A stretch of 64,000 bases of DNA from Novipirellula aureliae (GCF_007860185.1 NZ_SJPY01000001.1:1015132-1079131); one strand, 5' to 3'; shown: positions 35,427 to 45,318, numbered from the stretch's first letter. A program made the numbers and translations. The notes: a model not told the origin generated them from the sequence alone.

Positions 35427-37682
35427 ATGAAAACACACTTGCTCTTTCTCGTCCTGGCTCTCGCGACGATGCCGGTCACAAAACTTGTCGCCGCTAAACC
35501 CGCGCGTCCGAATATCCTCTATTTCTACGTTGATGATATGGGTTGGGGCTCAATCGGCCCAAATGGTCAAGCGGTGCGCAAGGCCAAAAACTTACCTTAT
35601 GTGCGAACGCCTAACCTGGATCGACTCGCGAAGCAGGGTGTCAATTTCACTCGCGGCTACGCCTGTCACGTCTGCTCGCCCTCCCGCTCGTCGCAACAAT
35701 CGGGCTTTCACCAGGGGCATACATTCGCGGATGACAATGATCCCAATAACGCCAGGAAAGCCATGCGTGCTGACGACGTCCTGATTGGCGACGCACTCTC
35801 GACTGCCGGTTACGTTACGGGCTATTGGGGCAAGTGGGGCTACGGTGGTTCCAGCGACCGTGTCAATCCAGTGATTCAAAATGTCCAGACTCTTCCAACC
35901 TCGCACGGTTACCAGCACGTCCTCGCCGAACTCCACCATGTCCGCGCTCATACGTTCTTTCAGCCGACACTTTGGAGTGCTCCAGCAGGGCCCCGAGCTG
36001 TAGGCGGATTGCAGCTCACGCCGAACTCGATGGCTCCCTATCAAAACAACACGGCTTATCCCAACCAGCCGGCTTTGCAAAACCACGCCGACTATCCCAA
36101 AACAGCGTACTGCGATGATGCCTACGCCTTTGCTGCTCTCGATTTTGTTCGCAACCAGGGGCAAAACTACAATCTGACCAATCAGCCTTTCTTTGGCTTA
36201 CTCGCGGTACAGATACCTCATGCGCCTTTCGGAGAAATCTCGGAACTCCCGGACTGGGACAAAGTGTACGCGGCAGACCCGCTCTTCGCATCACTCTCCG
36301 ATCAAACGCGTCAGTGGGCTGCGATGGTGACACGCATCGACGCTCACTTTGGCAATATTCTTGCCGCGCTCGAAGACCCAAACAACGACGGCGACAAGTC
36401 TGACTCCATCGCCGACAACACACTTGTCATCTTTCAGTCCGACAACGGTGGTCCCGGCGGAAAGAATAATGTCGAACTCGACGCAAACGGCGGACTGCGT
36501 GGCACCAAAGGCAAGATTCAAGAAGGCGGAATTCGCATCCCGCTTGTAATGCGATGGCCAGCTAGAATCACGGCGGATTCATCGCTGAAGGCAGGCACCG
36601 ACTGCGACAGGGTCGTTGACATAACAGACTTGTTGCCCACTTTCTGCGAACTTGCCGGCACTGCCGCCCCGCTCGGAATCGACGGCGTGTCGATCGCTCC
36701 CACGCTTGTTGGTAGTGGCTACCAGCGGCCTCGCGACTTCATTATTCACGAGGCGAGTAATGGCGAATCGATCATCCGCGGAAAGTACAAGCTCGTTCGC
36801 TCGAAGAAATCCCCATACACACTCTACGACCTCGAATCAGATCATACAGAAGCGAACGATATCGCCACCGACCATCCGCAACTCGTCAGCGAGCTCGAAT
36901 CGTTGCTGCTTGGAGAACGAGTTGCCGAGCCAAAAGGCTTTGCCAACACCTACCATCGCTGGACCGGAGTGGATGGTGCCGATACGTCTGACCCTGATCA
37001 TTGGTCCGATTACAAGTACACCAATGCTGGGATCACGTACATGAACGACGACGGTGCTCCGCGACTGTCATGGGTCGCATCCATCGAAAACACGAGTCTC
37101 GAATCAAGAACCGCTCAGGCTGACACCGACCTGGAATTCCTTGGTCTTGAAATTCGAGGCAACGCCAGCCGAGATGCCAATCAGACGCTCGATCTGGGCC
37201 CAAGTGTGAACCTCATCGGTCGAAATGAAATCCGCTTGGCTGGTGGCGCGAGCCTAACGGTAGACAACGGAACCGTTTCGTCGCTCCGCTGGATCGACAT
37301 TCAGCCCGGCGCCACACTTAGTGGCCATGGTACGATCAACGCCATCGTCTACAACAACGGATCCGTCGCTGTTGACGGCGGCGAGGATTTCGCTCTCCGC
37401 TTGAACAGCGACTACTATCAGTTCCCCAGCGCCGAGCTAAGCCTCACGATCACTGGCAAGATGCCCGCATTCAAAGTCGCCGACGAAGCGAAACTCGCCG
37501 GAGTACTTGCAGTCGTCAATGCCAGAGGGTTCAAGCCGAAGACCGGAGCGTCTTATACGGTGCTCATCGCCAATCAAGTAACGGGCGAATTCTCAAATCC
37601 AGATAGCGAAGTTGTGGCCAGCGATGGTTCTCGCTTCACCATCGGCTATTCGAAATCCAGTGTGACACTCACAGCGAAGTAG
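35427..37682 (+). CDS. Secreted type I sulfatase with C-terminal beta-rich domain
   Basis: This 751-residue protein has a signal peptide (MKTHLLFLVLALATMPVT..., cleavage near VAAKP). The sulfatase domain spans about 26-500: PNILYFYVDDMGWG with metal aspartates 36-37, and CSPSRSS at Cys83, the formylglycine-modification motif. GYWGKWGYGG, DNGGPGGKN and GLRGTKGKIQEGGIRIPL complete the site. From about 530 a tail rich in short glycine/asparagine turns (GHGTINAIVYNNGSVAVDGG) resembles a beta-helix or beta-sandwich, perhaps for substrate or surface attachment. It probably desulfates an algal polysaccharide; the target is unknown. It begins 28 bases after the sulfatase remnant. Confidence 0.9.
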   Translation: MKTHLLFLVLALATMPVTKLVAAKPARPNILYFYVDDMGWGSIGPNGQAVRKAKNLPYVRTPNLDRLAKQGVNFTRGYACHVCSPSRSSQQSGFHQGHTFADDNDPNNARKAMRADDVLIGDALSTAGYVTGYWGKWGYGGSSDRVNPVIQNVQTLPTSHGYQHVLAELHHVRAHTFFQPTLWSAPAGPRAVGGLQLTPNSMAPYQNNTAYPNQPALQNHADYPKTAYCDDAYAFAALDFVRNQGQNYNLTNQPFFGLLAVQIPHAPFGEISELPDWDKVYAADPLFASLSDQTRQWAAMVTRIDAHFGNILAALEDPNNDGDKSDSIADNTLVIFQSDNGGPGGKNNVELDANGGLRGTKGKIQEGGIRIPLVMRWPARITADSSLKAGTDCDRVVDITDLLPTFCELAGTAAPLGIDGVSIAPTLVGSGYQRPRDFIIHEASNGESIIRGKYKLVRSKKSPYTLYDLESDHTEANDIATDHPQLVSELESLLLGERVAEPKGFANTYHRWTGVDGADTSDPDHWSDYKYTNAGITYMNDDGAPRLSWVASIENTSLESRTAQADTDLEFLGLEIRGNASRDANQTLDLGPSVNLIGRNEIRLAGGASLTVDNGTVSSLRWIDIQPGATLSGHGTINAIVYNNGSVAVDGGEDFALRLNSDYYQFPSAELSLTITGKMPAFKVADEAKLAGVLAVVNARGFKPKTGASYTVLIANQVTGEFSNPDSEVVASDGSRFTIGYSKSSVTLTAK

Positions 37683-37748
37683 CAGAGCTCTTACCGACTT
37701 GATATCCCCTTAGCTTCATCGCCTCGACCTCGTAGGCAACGGGTCTGC

Positions 37749-40115
37749 TCACTCAGCTTTTGCCGAGAGATGCTTGTTGGACTCGAGAACGTAAACCGGC
37801 CCGAGTGTGATGAATTGCACCTTGATATCTGGTTTTTTCGAACCCTTGCTTGAGTCTGTGGTCACCGTGTTCGCGCCCTTGTTGACGGTGAACGACATCG
37901 TGTGTGCCGGTAGGGTGCGCAGCCTGTTCCAGTTGTTATCATAAACCTGAACGGCATCGCCCCCTTCAAACGTCATGTATTCGCCGGGTTGGATCTCCCC
38001 CTCAACGGACAGCATCCCTTTCTTGTTGATCGTTATTTGCGGATTTGCCAGAGTCGAGGAGGTTTCCTCGACGCGGATCACTACCTGCGGTTGCTGCGCG
38101 TCATAGGGATTCAACAACTCCATTGTCGTCCCGGCCTTAATCTGCTGGTAACGCGGTATCGCTCCCCATTCCTGGTCGATATGAATGAGAGGATCTTCCC
38201 CCGAAGTCCGGCCCATGACGCGGTGGGGCGTATAGATATAGCCGTCCCTAGGGTCCTTGCTGAGCACCACAACATCCTCGCCATGGTAATGATTGCTGCC
38301 GGGCCGTCTCTTCATCTTGGTTTGAATGTAGGCGACGTCGGCATCATCATACACCGGCGCAAGCTCGATCCAGTATTTGAAGAGCTCAAGCGCCTCATCG
38401 ATCAAACCGTACTTCTCGAGAATGTTCATGGTCAGGATGCCGCCGCTCCGGCCCCCCGTAAAGTTGGGTCGGCGACCGCCGAGCACAATCCTGTCCGCCA
38501 CATCAAAGTGAATATCCAGCATATTGGGTGAGAAATTCCGTTGCTCCTTCGCGGAGCCGCTCCCCATCCCGTGCAGGCGGGGACCAATCCGAATCCCCCA
38601 ATACCCCGTGGCCATCTTCGCGCGTTCGGCGATACTGAACATCTTTTCAAAATTGGCTGGGATGCCTCCTCCCACTCTGCTGCCCGTCACCGGCTGGTCC
38701 ACCCGGCTGTACACGTAGTCGGTGTAATCGCGGAGATACCACGGCGCTTCGACCTTTTGACCAGTGCCGTCGAAGTGCAAATGCCCTACGTTCACCTCGT
38801 TCAGAAAATCACCGTAGGCATTTAAAACCGCTTCGGCCAAACTGTTGGGTTGACCAAAGTCGTCCGCAAAATGAACGAAACCATAGGAGTGGACCACACC
38901 CGCTATCTCAGCTCCGGCACGGTGAGATTTGGGCGTGGTTGCGAATTGCCCGCGTTCACAATCGGAAAAGATCCACACACCGCGATCGGCGTCGATCGTT
39001 ATCTTATTCGCTTTGATGAGCTCGTTCCCGATACGGAGAAATCCAGAATCTCTTTTCCATACGTAATCTGGACCGGGTTTGAAGAGAAGGGTGGTGTCAG
39101 TCGTATCGATCTCTTCCACCAGCGTACCAGTCCCCCAACTCAGCAACCGAGTCTCACAGTAGGTATCCGAAAAGTAGCGTTCGTCATCGTGCCCCAACTG
39201 AGGAACAAGACTCTTGAGCTGCAAATGGGCGCCATGCTCGGCCAGGTAGTTGGAGTATTTAAGCAGGTCTTTTTTTCCATTTGGAAAGGCGTCCGCTGCA
39301 ACACTTTCGTTGGAGAGTTTTCTAAGGGTGTACTCGCCTCGCCAGTCGGTGGAAAACATATAAACCCGATTGGCTCCACAGGGGATGACTAATTTTTCCG
39401 TCATCTCGTAGAGCTCCTTCTCATTTTTTGGTGAAATCCCCACCACAACCATCGTTTCAAACTTCTCCACCCAATGCTCCACCCAGGCCATCACATCGGC
39501 TTCGGACCACGTCTCCTGACCAGCCGGGCGCACCATGTGGCCGGCCGTCCCCTGGGCCGACCAGATCTCAGCCAAAACCGCATCTCGCTCGGTCCCGCTC
39601 AGCCTGCCATCGAAGAGCACCACACTGCCACGCGTCCCGTTAGGGCGCGGCCACCCCCAGAGATAGGGCCAATTCAGTACGGTATTTTTTCTTCTTCGAT
39701 TATCTGTATTGGCCGTCATTAAATCATTAAGCGTATAAGCTGCGACGTCTGTAGAATTGAGCGTCAAACTCAAACTATAATTTCGGCCCGTTCCGATGCC
39801 CTCAGCGTCCAGTAAATGTATCGCCAGATGATTGGGATAGGTGTCGATTTGAAAGATAAAACTCGGCTTCCCGTCCGGATGGGATACCTTGATTGTATTG
39901 CCCGAGGTTGCAATCTTACTGAGAATGGTCTTCGTCACGTCCTCGCCATCGGTATAGCTGAGGTTAAACCCGGCGGAAGAACCGGACCGAAGCACATTCT
40001 TACCGCCCAGCACCAGTTTCGAGGGTCGTCCGGAAGTATCGAATGTGAGCTCCGATGCGGATAAGACCATTCCCGGCAGAACCAAACACAACAGGCAACA
40101 AATCTTTTTCATCAT
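37749..40115 (-). CDS. Secreted putative carbohydrate-active protein, family unknown
   Basis: This protein of about 788 residues has a signal peptide (MMKKICCLLCLVLPGMVLS). A beta-rich N-terminal part, a probable TIM-barrel-like middle (YMFSTDWRGEY, HLQLKSLVPQLGH, GHLHFDGTGQ, where Asp/Glu at strand ends would suit a glycosidase) and a beta-rich C-terminus (LVEGEIQPGEYMTFEGG-like region) follow. I cannot assign a glycoside hydrolase or lyase family. The adjoining sulfatase gene supports polysaccharide breakdown. GTG 40136 is an alternative start, but ATG 40115/40112 begins the signal peptide. It ends 66 bases from the convergent sulfatase gene. Confidence 0.72.
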   Translation of the reverse strand: MMKKICCLLCLVLPGMVLSASELTFDTSGRPSKLVLGGKNVLRSGSSAGFNLSYTDGEDVTKTILSKIATSGNTIKVSHPDGKPSFIFQIDTYPNHLAIHLLDAEGIGTGRNYSLSLTLNSTDVAAYTLNDLMTANTDNRRRKNTVLNWPYLWGWPRPNGTRGSVVLFDGRLSGTERDAVLAEIWSAQGTAGHMVRPAGQETWSEADVMAWVEHWVEKFETMVVVGISPKNEKELYEMTEKLVIPCGANRVYMFSTDWRGEYTLRKLSNESVAADAFPNGKKDLLKYSNYLAEHGAHLQLKSLVPQLGHDDERYFSDTYCETRLLSWGTGTLVEEIDTTDTTLLFKPGPDYVWKRDSGFLRIGNELIKANKITIDADRGVWIFSDCERGQFATTPKSHRAGAEIAGVVHSYGFVHFADDFGQPNSLAEAVLNAYGDFLNEVNVGHLHFDGTGQKVEAPWYLRDYTDYVYSRVDQPVTGSRVGGGIPANFEKMFSIAERAKMATGYWGIRIGPRLHGMGSGSAKEQRNFSPNMLDIHFDVADRIVLGGRRPNFTGGRSGGILTMNILEKYGLIDEALELFKYWIELAPVYDDADVAYIQTKMKRRPGSNHYHGEDVVVLSKDPRDGYIYTPHRVMGRTSGEDPLIHIDQEWGAIPRYQQIKAGTTMELLNPYDAQQPQVVIRVEETSSTLANPQITINKKGMLSVEGEIQPGEYMTFEGGDAVQVYDNNWNRLRTLPAHTMSFTVNKGANTVTTDSSKGSKKPDIKVQFITLGPVYVLESNKHLSAKAE

Positions 40116-40335
40116 TAAACTGCTATTTATATTCACTATTTGTGTAATGTCTCAAAATCGAATGTTTTTCTAAGCATCCACCAAAATAGGATTGGCAAAC
40201 TGCTCAGAACGCATCCGCAGGACGTTAAATCTGGCGTGATAACTGATGCTAGAACGAATACCCTGTCGTAGCAATACTCGGCACCCATGAATGTAAAGCT
40301 GTTGGGCCAGTTGAGTCATCCAAACCGAGGGACTG

Positions 40336-41515
40336 CTATTTTGACCGCATCGGGATAACAAGTGGCATTTGACGGTCGCTGCGAAGTCGCATGCCAAACT
40401 GTGATGCGCCAGTCAGTTGATAACGAAATTGTGAAGCATCAATATCGAAACCGGGGGCATTCACGCTGACACGGTAAACCTCCGACGGCAAGCCGGTAAA
40501 GCTGAATTCACCACGGTTCAGAACACGCGTCTCGCACCAGTCCCAAGCCGGATCGCGGCTCAGCCGCACTTTTACTTCACTAGGTCGTTGTGCGTCCGCA
40601 GGGAACGTCACTCGACCGGTCAGCGATAGACCGGCAACCAGCGTCAATTCACCCAATTCTGTCAATCCGCCGGAGTCGGTTGTTTCCAGCGATAGAGTCT
40701 TGAGTACAGGTGGATTTTGGATTAACAAATCCTCGCTGCGCGCCTCTTGGTTTGGTTCGCATAGTGTGTAGAGCACGTACTTCTGATTCGGTTGCAAGTC
40801 ATTGAACTGGAAACTGCCTGTGTGGTCCGTCACAACCACGCTCTCGCCAACGAAGGATTCAACATTTCGATATCGTTGCACGATCCCAACGGATCGGTTC
40901 GCGACCATCGAGATCAAAAAGTTGCGAAGGAAAGTCAGCAAAGCCTGGCGACGTAACTTCCAAATCAAGCCCAAGCTTAGCATCCTGGCTGGTGATAACG
41001 AAACGACCCTCTGCATCCGTCACGGAAGCTTCATCGACTCCCGGCAAACTTCCCCACCAGCGTTTTTCGCTGGTCTTCGCTCCAGAAGGAGAGACAACTG
41101 CACCGGCCAGCGGTTCGCCCTGGTCGTCTAGTACGCGTCCGTTGAGTATCCGGTCGATCGGGAGGTTTGTGGGGATTGGTTCGAGCTTGACATCGAGCTG
41201 CGTCGTTTGAGGATCAGTCAATCTTGTCAATTGTGGCCGTCGTCCTGGAGCCATCACCAGCACACGAAACAGCAGACCCGAATCGAGTTCGTTAAATGAA
41301 AACCGTCCCTCGGAGTCCGTCGTCGTCGACTTCGCGCAGTCACGGTAGCATGAAGGACAGGTGAGGGCGGCTCCCACTCGGGGCCGCGCCGTGTAGATGT
41401 CGACGATGGCGCCCGCAATGGGACTTCCATTCTCATCCTGAACTTTCCCTGTGAGCGCTGCGTTTCTAGGGGCAACGGCAGCGACAGCTAGCATAATTAT
41501 CATCAAAGCGGACAT
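40336..41515 (-). pseudogene. Carboxypeptidase-regulatory-like repeat protein, frameshifted
   Basis: From ATG 41515 (signal-like MSALMIIMLAVAAVA) the frame encodes two carboxypeptidase regulatory-like beta-sandwich repeats (LTGKVQDENGSPIAGAIVD, then LNGRVLDDQGEPLAGAVVS). It loses similarity near 40900 and stops at 40859. A second frame picks up with VGIVQRYRNVESFVGE, then VTDHTGSFQFNDLQPNQKY and a further repeat, to a stop at 40336. The join falls around 40890-40905, where a deletion plus frameshift best explains the sequence. A secreted or envelope role is expected for the intact ancestor. It directly follows the M56 relic, 5 bases beyond its last stop. Confidence 0.7.
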
Positions 41516-41519
41516 GTTG

Positions 41520-42923
41520 TTACTCCTCATCTTCTTGTAGTGATGGATCCAGCACGATACGAATATCCTGCTGATGGAGGTCGACGTCAAGTTTCGCAGG
41601 AAAGCGAATGGGGCCGCCTTTGGGGTTCGCGAAATAGGCCATGATCGAGAGCGGTTCATCAGGAAGTTCTTTCAAACTGAATCGACCTTGATGATCGGAC
41701 TTCGTCCACGGTGGCGGTCCCGATCGTGTCATGCGAGCGAGATGCTGACCACTACGAAGTTGAGCGGTCACCGAAGCACCTTCGACCGGATTGCCATCGG
41801 GATCGACAACAACGCCCGCGAACGGTTTTCACTTCCCTTTCATCAGCGGCTTGCTCGTCAATGCTGCTGATCGAGTCGCATCGTCATTTTGGATCGCCGC
41901 CGGTTTGTTGAACACTCCTTCATCGGCTCGAGCAGTACTTAGTCGAACAGTACCAACCAACAACGAAGCGATTAGCATAAAGAGCCCGGACAGCAATAAG
42001 AATACGCGTGGCGATCGTTCACGCAGGGATTGTTCTGAATTGAGCAACATCTTGATTCTCCGTGAAAGTTGGCTGGGGCGATCATAAAAACCGATGGCAC
42101 CCGCGATATTTGGGCTGCTCGTGTTTTTGGCAATAGACAAAAGAAGCTCTGAATACTCAATGCGATCAAGAGGATCGCCGGTAACTCCAGCGGCTCGATC
42201 ATCGGCAACCAAGTCCTGGCAAATTCGCAGTTCGCGGCGGAGTATCCAGAACAGCGGCTGATACCAAAGTAAATACTGCCTCCAACCGAAAACCATCGGG
42301 GCCGTAATCTGCGGAGTCACATGTAGGCGCACGGAGTCACCTAGATCACCCGAAATTTGAGTCCAAATATCCAACACCGATGAGCCCGGCGACGGTGCAT
42401 TCCGACATAGCTTTCGCAAACGAATCGCTCCAACGATCCATTCAAAGATGAAGTAACTTATTGCGAGACCGTGGCTCATCAACAAAATCGTAGCGGTAAT
42501 CAACCAGACATCGAGTCGGTTTGAAGTCAAACTATCCGGCGGAGCCGCGATTCTCGCAATCTCGTTCACTTCACTTAACGGTTGCGGTGAAATGGTCTCC
42601 TCAAGTTGCTCGGTGGGACGCCTCGCGGTGGTGCGTGGCACAGAGACCTGCGGCGGAATGGCCACGTCAGTCGTGCTCGCTACTTTAGTGGCAGCGAGGA
42701 GTTCTTGGTCAGTCGAAAAAAGTCCCAGATGCCAGCCTGGCAGCGACGCAAAACAGACCAGCAACGGCACGAAGGTGCTGACAACAAGACTCATCACGAT
42801 AAAATTAACGCGGTCAACCGGTTGCCCCAGCCGTCCGAGGATCGTTTTGGTCGCGATCAGCAGGATTGTTCCCGCGGTGGCGCACTCGATCCATCCAATC
42901 ACCAATGGTTGTGAAGAAATCAT
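41520..42923 (-). pseudogene. BlaR1/M56-type membrane sensor with regulatory-like tail, degenerate
   Basis: From ATG 42923 the first 364 codons encode an M56-like membrane protein with hydrophobic segments near 10-30, 40-60 and 140-165, and a final one near 310-330. The core jumps from APMVFGWRQ to YQPLFWILRRELRICQDL, so the HExxH zinc-protease helix is absent. An in-frame TGA at 41829-41831 then interrupts the frame. Without any shift, the same frame continues as KPFAGVVVDPDGNPVEGASV, a carboxypeptidase regulatory-like domain, to TAA at 41520. Planctomycetes often have this fusion intact. It starts 4 bases after the BlaI stop, as in bla/mec operons. The first part may still be translated. 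Confidence 0.75.
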
Positions 42924-42927
42924 CGAA

Positions 42928-43314
42928 CTAATCCTTTGCCTTCTTCTTTGCAGATCGGGCTTTCGCGATCAATCTTTCGAGTTCACGCATCTCGTCGGTG
43001 GAAACGTCCTCGGCTTGCAGCATATTGAGAACGAGTTTATCGAGCGAGCCATCGAAGACGCGATTCAAAAACCGCGAGCTAACTTGCTCGATCGTGTGTT
43101 TGGGAGAATAGTACAGCACTCGCCCCACCGCTCGGTGCTTCACCAATCCCTTTTCGGCCATGATCCGCAGCAGGGTTTGCACGGTGGTAAACGCCGTTTT
43201 TTGTTGAGCATTCAATGCCTCATGGACATCTCGCACTTTCGATTCGCCAAGTTCCCAAAGCACCTTCAGGACGTCGAGTTCTCGCTCACTAGGATTCACA
43301 TCTGCCGATTTCAT
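42928..43314 (-). CDS. BlaI/MecI/CopY family transcriptional repressor
   Basis: This 128-residue winged-helix repressor shows MKSADVNPSERELDVLKVLWELGES at its start, a recognition region with AFTTVQTLLRIMAEKGLVKHR, and VLYYSPKHTIEQVSSRFLNRVFDGS before the dimerisation helices. In BlaR1/BlaI systems a membrane protease triggers cleavage of this repressor. Here the repressor is intact but the adjoining protease lacks its active site. GGGAGGG lies shortly before the ATG at 43314, and a dyad upstream may be its own operator. Confidence 0.9.
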   Translation of the reverse strand: MKSADVNPSERELDVLKVLWELGESKVRDVHEALNAQQKTAFTTVQTLLRIMAEKGLVKHRAVGRVLYYSPKHTIEQVSSRFLNRVFDGSLDKLVLNMLQAEDVSTDEMRELERLIAKARSAKKKAKD

Positions 43315-43334
43315 TTTGCCCTCCCCTTTTGTAT

Positions 43335-43350
43335 AACTAAACTAATAGTT
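43335..43350. promoter_or_regulatory. Candidate BlaI operator
   Basis: An AACTA-N6-TAGTT dyad lies 21 bases upstream of the blaI start. BlaI/MecI operators are short dyads with TAC/GTA-like or TAGT/ACTA-like half sites, so autoregulation is plausible. Confidence 0.4.
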
Positions 43351-43930
43351 CAGGTGTTTGGCGATGACTGTTAATGCTGGTAGTGAAATTCCCGCGTAAA
43401 AGGACCCGTCAGCAGTTGATGTTTTGAAACCTGTGAACAATCACAACTTCTTCTGTATCGATTCCTTGCCCCGCCGTCGACGCGGCTCTTCATACGACAT
43501 ATGCAAGCTTAGGGCGTTAAAAAAACAACTTCCGTATCTGACTTACTTGATAGAGGAAAGTTGTTCGTGAGGGACGCATCGAGAAAAGCCAATTCTTTCA
43601 GTTAACGTTATTTCGCGTCCGTCTCGAACAGCCTTCTTCGATCAATGCGGCAGGGGGCTCCTCAGCACATTGAACTACAGAGCCAACTTGACAAAATCTT
43701 CATTATTGCACTGTTTTGACCAAAACCAGAATTGACGCGAAAGGAATTGCCAGCCACGCCAGACGTCGGCACCAGCTGGCTAACCTTGGTGGCGATTAGC
43801 GAGAAGTGTCAAATTTCGCTCGTTTTTTATCCAAGCAATCCCCGCCGGCAGAGTCTAAGGTAACAAATACGAGAGTTTTCCTAATAGCTAATAGCTCCTG
43901 ATCCGCTTTCACCCTGCCAGGTTTCCAAGT
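43351..43930. other. Intergenic region between divergent blaI and the sigma-factor operon
   Basis: About 580 bases with no credible gene. An inverted pair AACAACTTCC (43524-43533) / GGAAAGTTGTT (43555-43565) is visible. The region should hold the sigma operon promoter, possibly autoregulated, but no consensus could be named. Confidence 0.5.
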
Positions 43931-44494
43931 TTGACCTCGACAGACGAACCACCCGCACTCGAACAGGCAAATTCGGCGCACGATCCGTGCGCCGATGAAC
44001 TGGTGCGCCGATGTTTGCCTCGAGTGCGAAGAATCGTCTTTTCGATGGTTTTGCACCACCAGGAAGCCGACGATTTGACGCAAGAGATCATGCTCAAGGC
44101 GATTCGTAGCCTTGGCGGATTCAAGGGCCAAGCAAGCCTTGCGACTTGGACGACTCGAATTGCACTGAACACGACTTACACGTTTTTGCAGAGACGCCAG
44201 CGACGATCGGTTGAACCGCTGCTGAGCGACCCGGCGGACCGATCGACAATTCGTTCGCCTGTCAATGTGATCATCGGGAAAGAACTCGATTACGAGATTC
44301 AAAAGTCGCTTAACCAACTGACACCCAAACTAAGAGCCGCGATGGTGTTGACGGCCATCGACGGTTTAACGCCCAATGAAGCGGCCGAAATCGAGCAGTG
44401 TTCCGCCTCAGCCATGCACAGCCGAATTCATGAAGCGAGAAAGCATTTGCGAAACGATCTTAAAGAGTATCTGCCCAGCGGTGACAAAAAATGA
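43931..44494 (+). CDS. ECF-family RNA polymerase sigma factor
   Basis: This 187-residue sigma factor has region 2 (LVRRCLPRVRRIVFSMVLHH, DDLTQEIMLKAIRSLGGFKG, ASLATWTTRIALN) and region 4 (LNQLTPKLRAAMVLTAIDGL, LTPNEAAEIEQCSASAMHSRIHEARK) joined by a short linker. Regions 1 and 3 are missing, as in ECF factors. The only workable start is TTG 43931, behind a weak AGG. Its stop overlaps the ATG of the next gene (ATGA, 44491). It is the first gene of a five-gene operon and probably drives that operon or envelope genes. Confidence 0.88.
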   Translation: MTSTDEPPALEQANSAHDPCADELVRRCLPRVRRIVFSMVLHHQEADDLTQEIMLKAIRSLGGFKGQASLATWTTRIALNTTYTFLQRRQRRSVEPLLSDPADRSTIRSPVNVIIGKELDYEIQKSLNQLTPKLRAAMVLTAIDGLTPNEAAEIEQCSASAMHSRIHEARKHLRNDLKEYLPSGDKK

Positions 44495-45318
44495 ACGAGA
44501 ACCAAGTTGATGATGTCGACGTGCTTCTTAACCAATGGGCGGAATTGCAACAGCCATCGGCGGAGCATTTGGAAGCTGTAAGGCAGCGAATCGAGGACGC
44601 CTTAAAAAATGATCCGGCGCATGCCATCGTCCTGCCTGCTGCAGAGCCGTCTCGCTGGCGTTCTGCGGCACCGTTGCTTTTGGCGACCGCTGCTGCATTG
44701 GTTGCGTTGATTTCGGCAGCCGTTTGGATCGGCCGTGATATCGATTCCAATGTGGGATCTAACCGCACAAAAATAGCGGCTGCCCCCGAGACGGACTCAA
44801 TCGCCGAACCGATCGAGCGGTTCTCTGACGAACAACGCGAGCAGAAGTGGATTCTGCTTTGTGAGCTGGACCGCCTGTTCGACGGAAAACGTGTTTGGTT
44901 TGCTGAAACAGAATCCGATGTCGTGCTCGGGGGTGACGACAGGCCGCTCGCCAGCGATGTGGCGGCGGAGACGACGGTTGCGATGCGCATGGTGTTGGCG
45001 AAACGAACCTCCGCGACGAATCCGTGGGAACGAGTTTGGGCTGCGGACGTGATCTCACGATCCGATCAGGTGGTGCGATTTTTGACAGACGATCCGCAGC
45101 AACCGACGGCGTCGTTTACGGCATGGGCACACTTGTTGCCGGACGGACTCGTCGCTTGCGACGTGGATTTGAAGTGGGACAACGGAATTTCCGCACAGTT
45201 GAGCGACAGCTTATTGCTTTCGCCCAACGACACAACGCCCGGAGCATCCTTAAGCATCGATGGTGTGGAATACCGATTGTTTCATGCGGTTTCATTGTTA
45301 AAGGAGCCCCAAACGTGA
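44491..45318 (+). CDS. Single-pass membrane protein, probable anti-sigma factor
   Basis: The 275-residue protein has an acidic soluble N-terminus (MNENQVDDVDVLLNQWAELQ, helical to about residue 45), one transmembrane helix (about 60-80, LLLATAAALVALISAAVWI) and an outer domain of about 190 residues that I do not recognise. Position, overlap with the sigma gene and topology are those of an anti-sigma factor. No zinc HxxxCxxC motif is present, so the binding mode would be non-canonical. The first part of the outer domain is helical (FSDEQREQKWILLCELDRLF). Confidence 0.7.
   Translation: MNENQVDDVDVLLNQWAELQQPSAEHLEAVRQRIEDALKNDPAHAIVLPAAEPSRWRSAAPLLLATAAALVALISAAVWIGRDIDSNVGSNRTKIAAAPETDSIAEPIERFSDEQREQKWILLCELDRLFDGKRVWFAETESDVVLGGDDRPLASDVAAETTVAMRMVLAKRTSATNPWERVWAADVISRSDQVVRFLTDDPQQPTASFTAWAHLLPDGLVACDVDLKWDNGISAQLSDSLLLSPNDTTPGASLSIDGVEYRLFHAVSLLKEPQT

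Noticed and set aside
41829-41831. TGA recoding (selenocysteine or read-through) in the M56 gene
   Set aside because: No SECIS-like structure was identified, the codon is not at a redox-active cysteine position, and the protein already lacks its active site, so decay explains it better.
43796-44317. Minus-strand frame of 173 codons opposite the sigma factor
   Set aside because: It is the complement of clear sigma-factor coding sequence and has no recognisable motif.
45024-45314. Extended start of the third operon gene
   Set aside because: The upstream codons lie within the previous gene in another frame, while GTG 45315 has an excellent AAGGAG at correct distance and an overlap like its neighbours.
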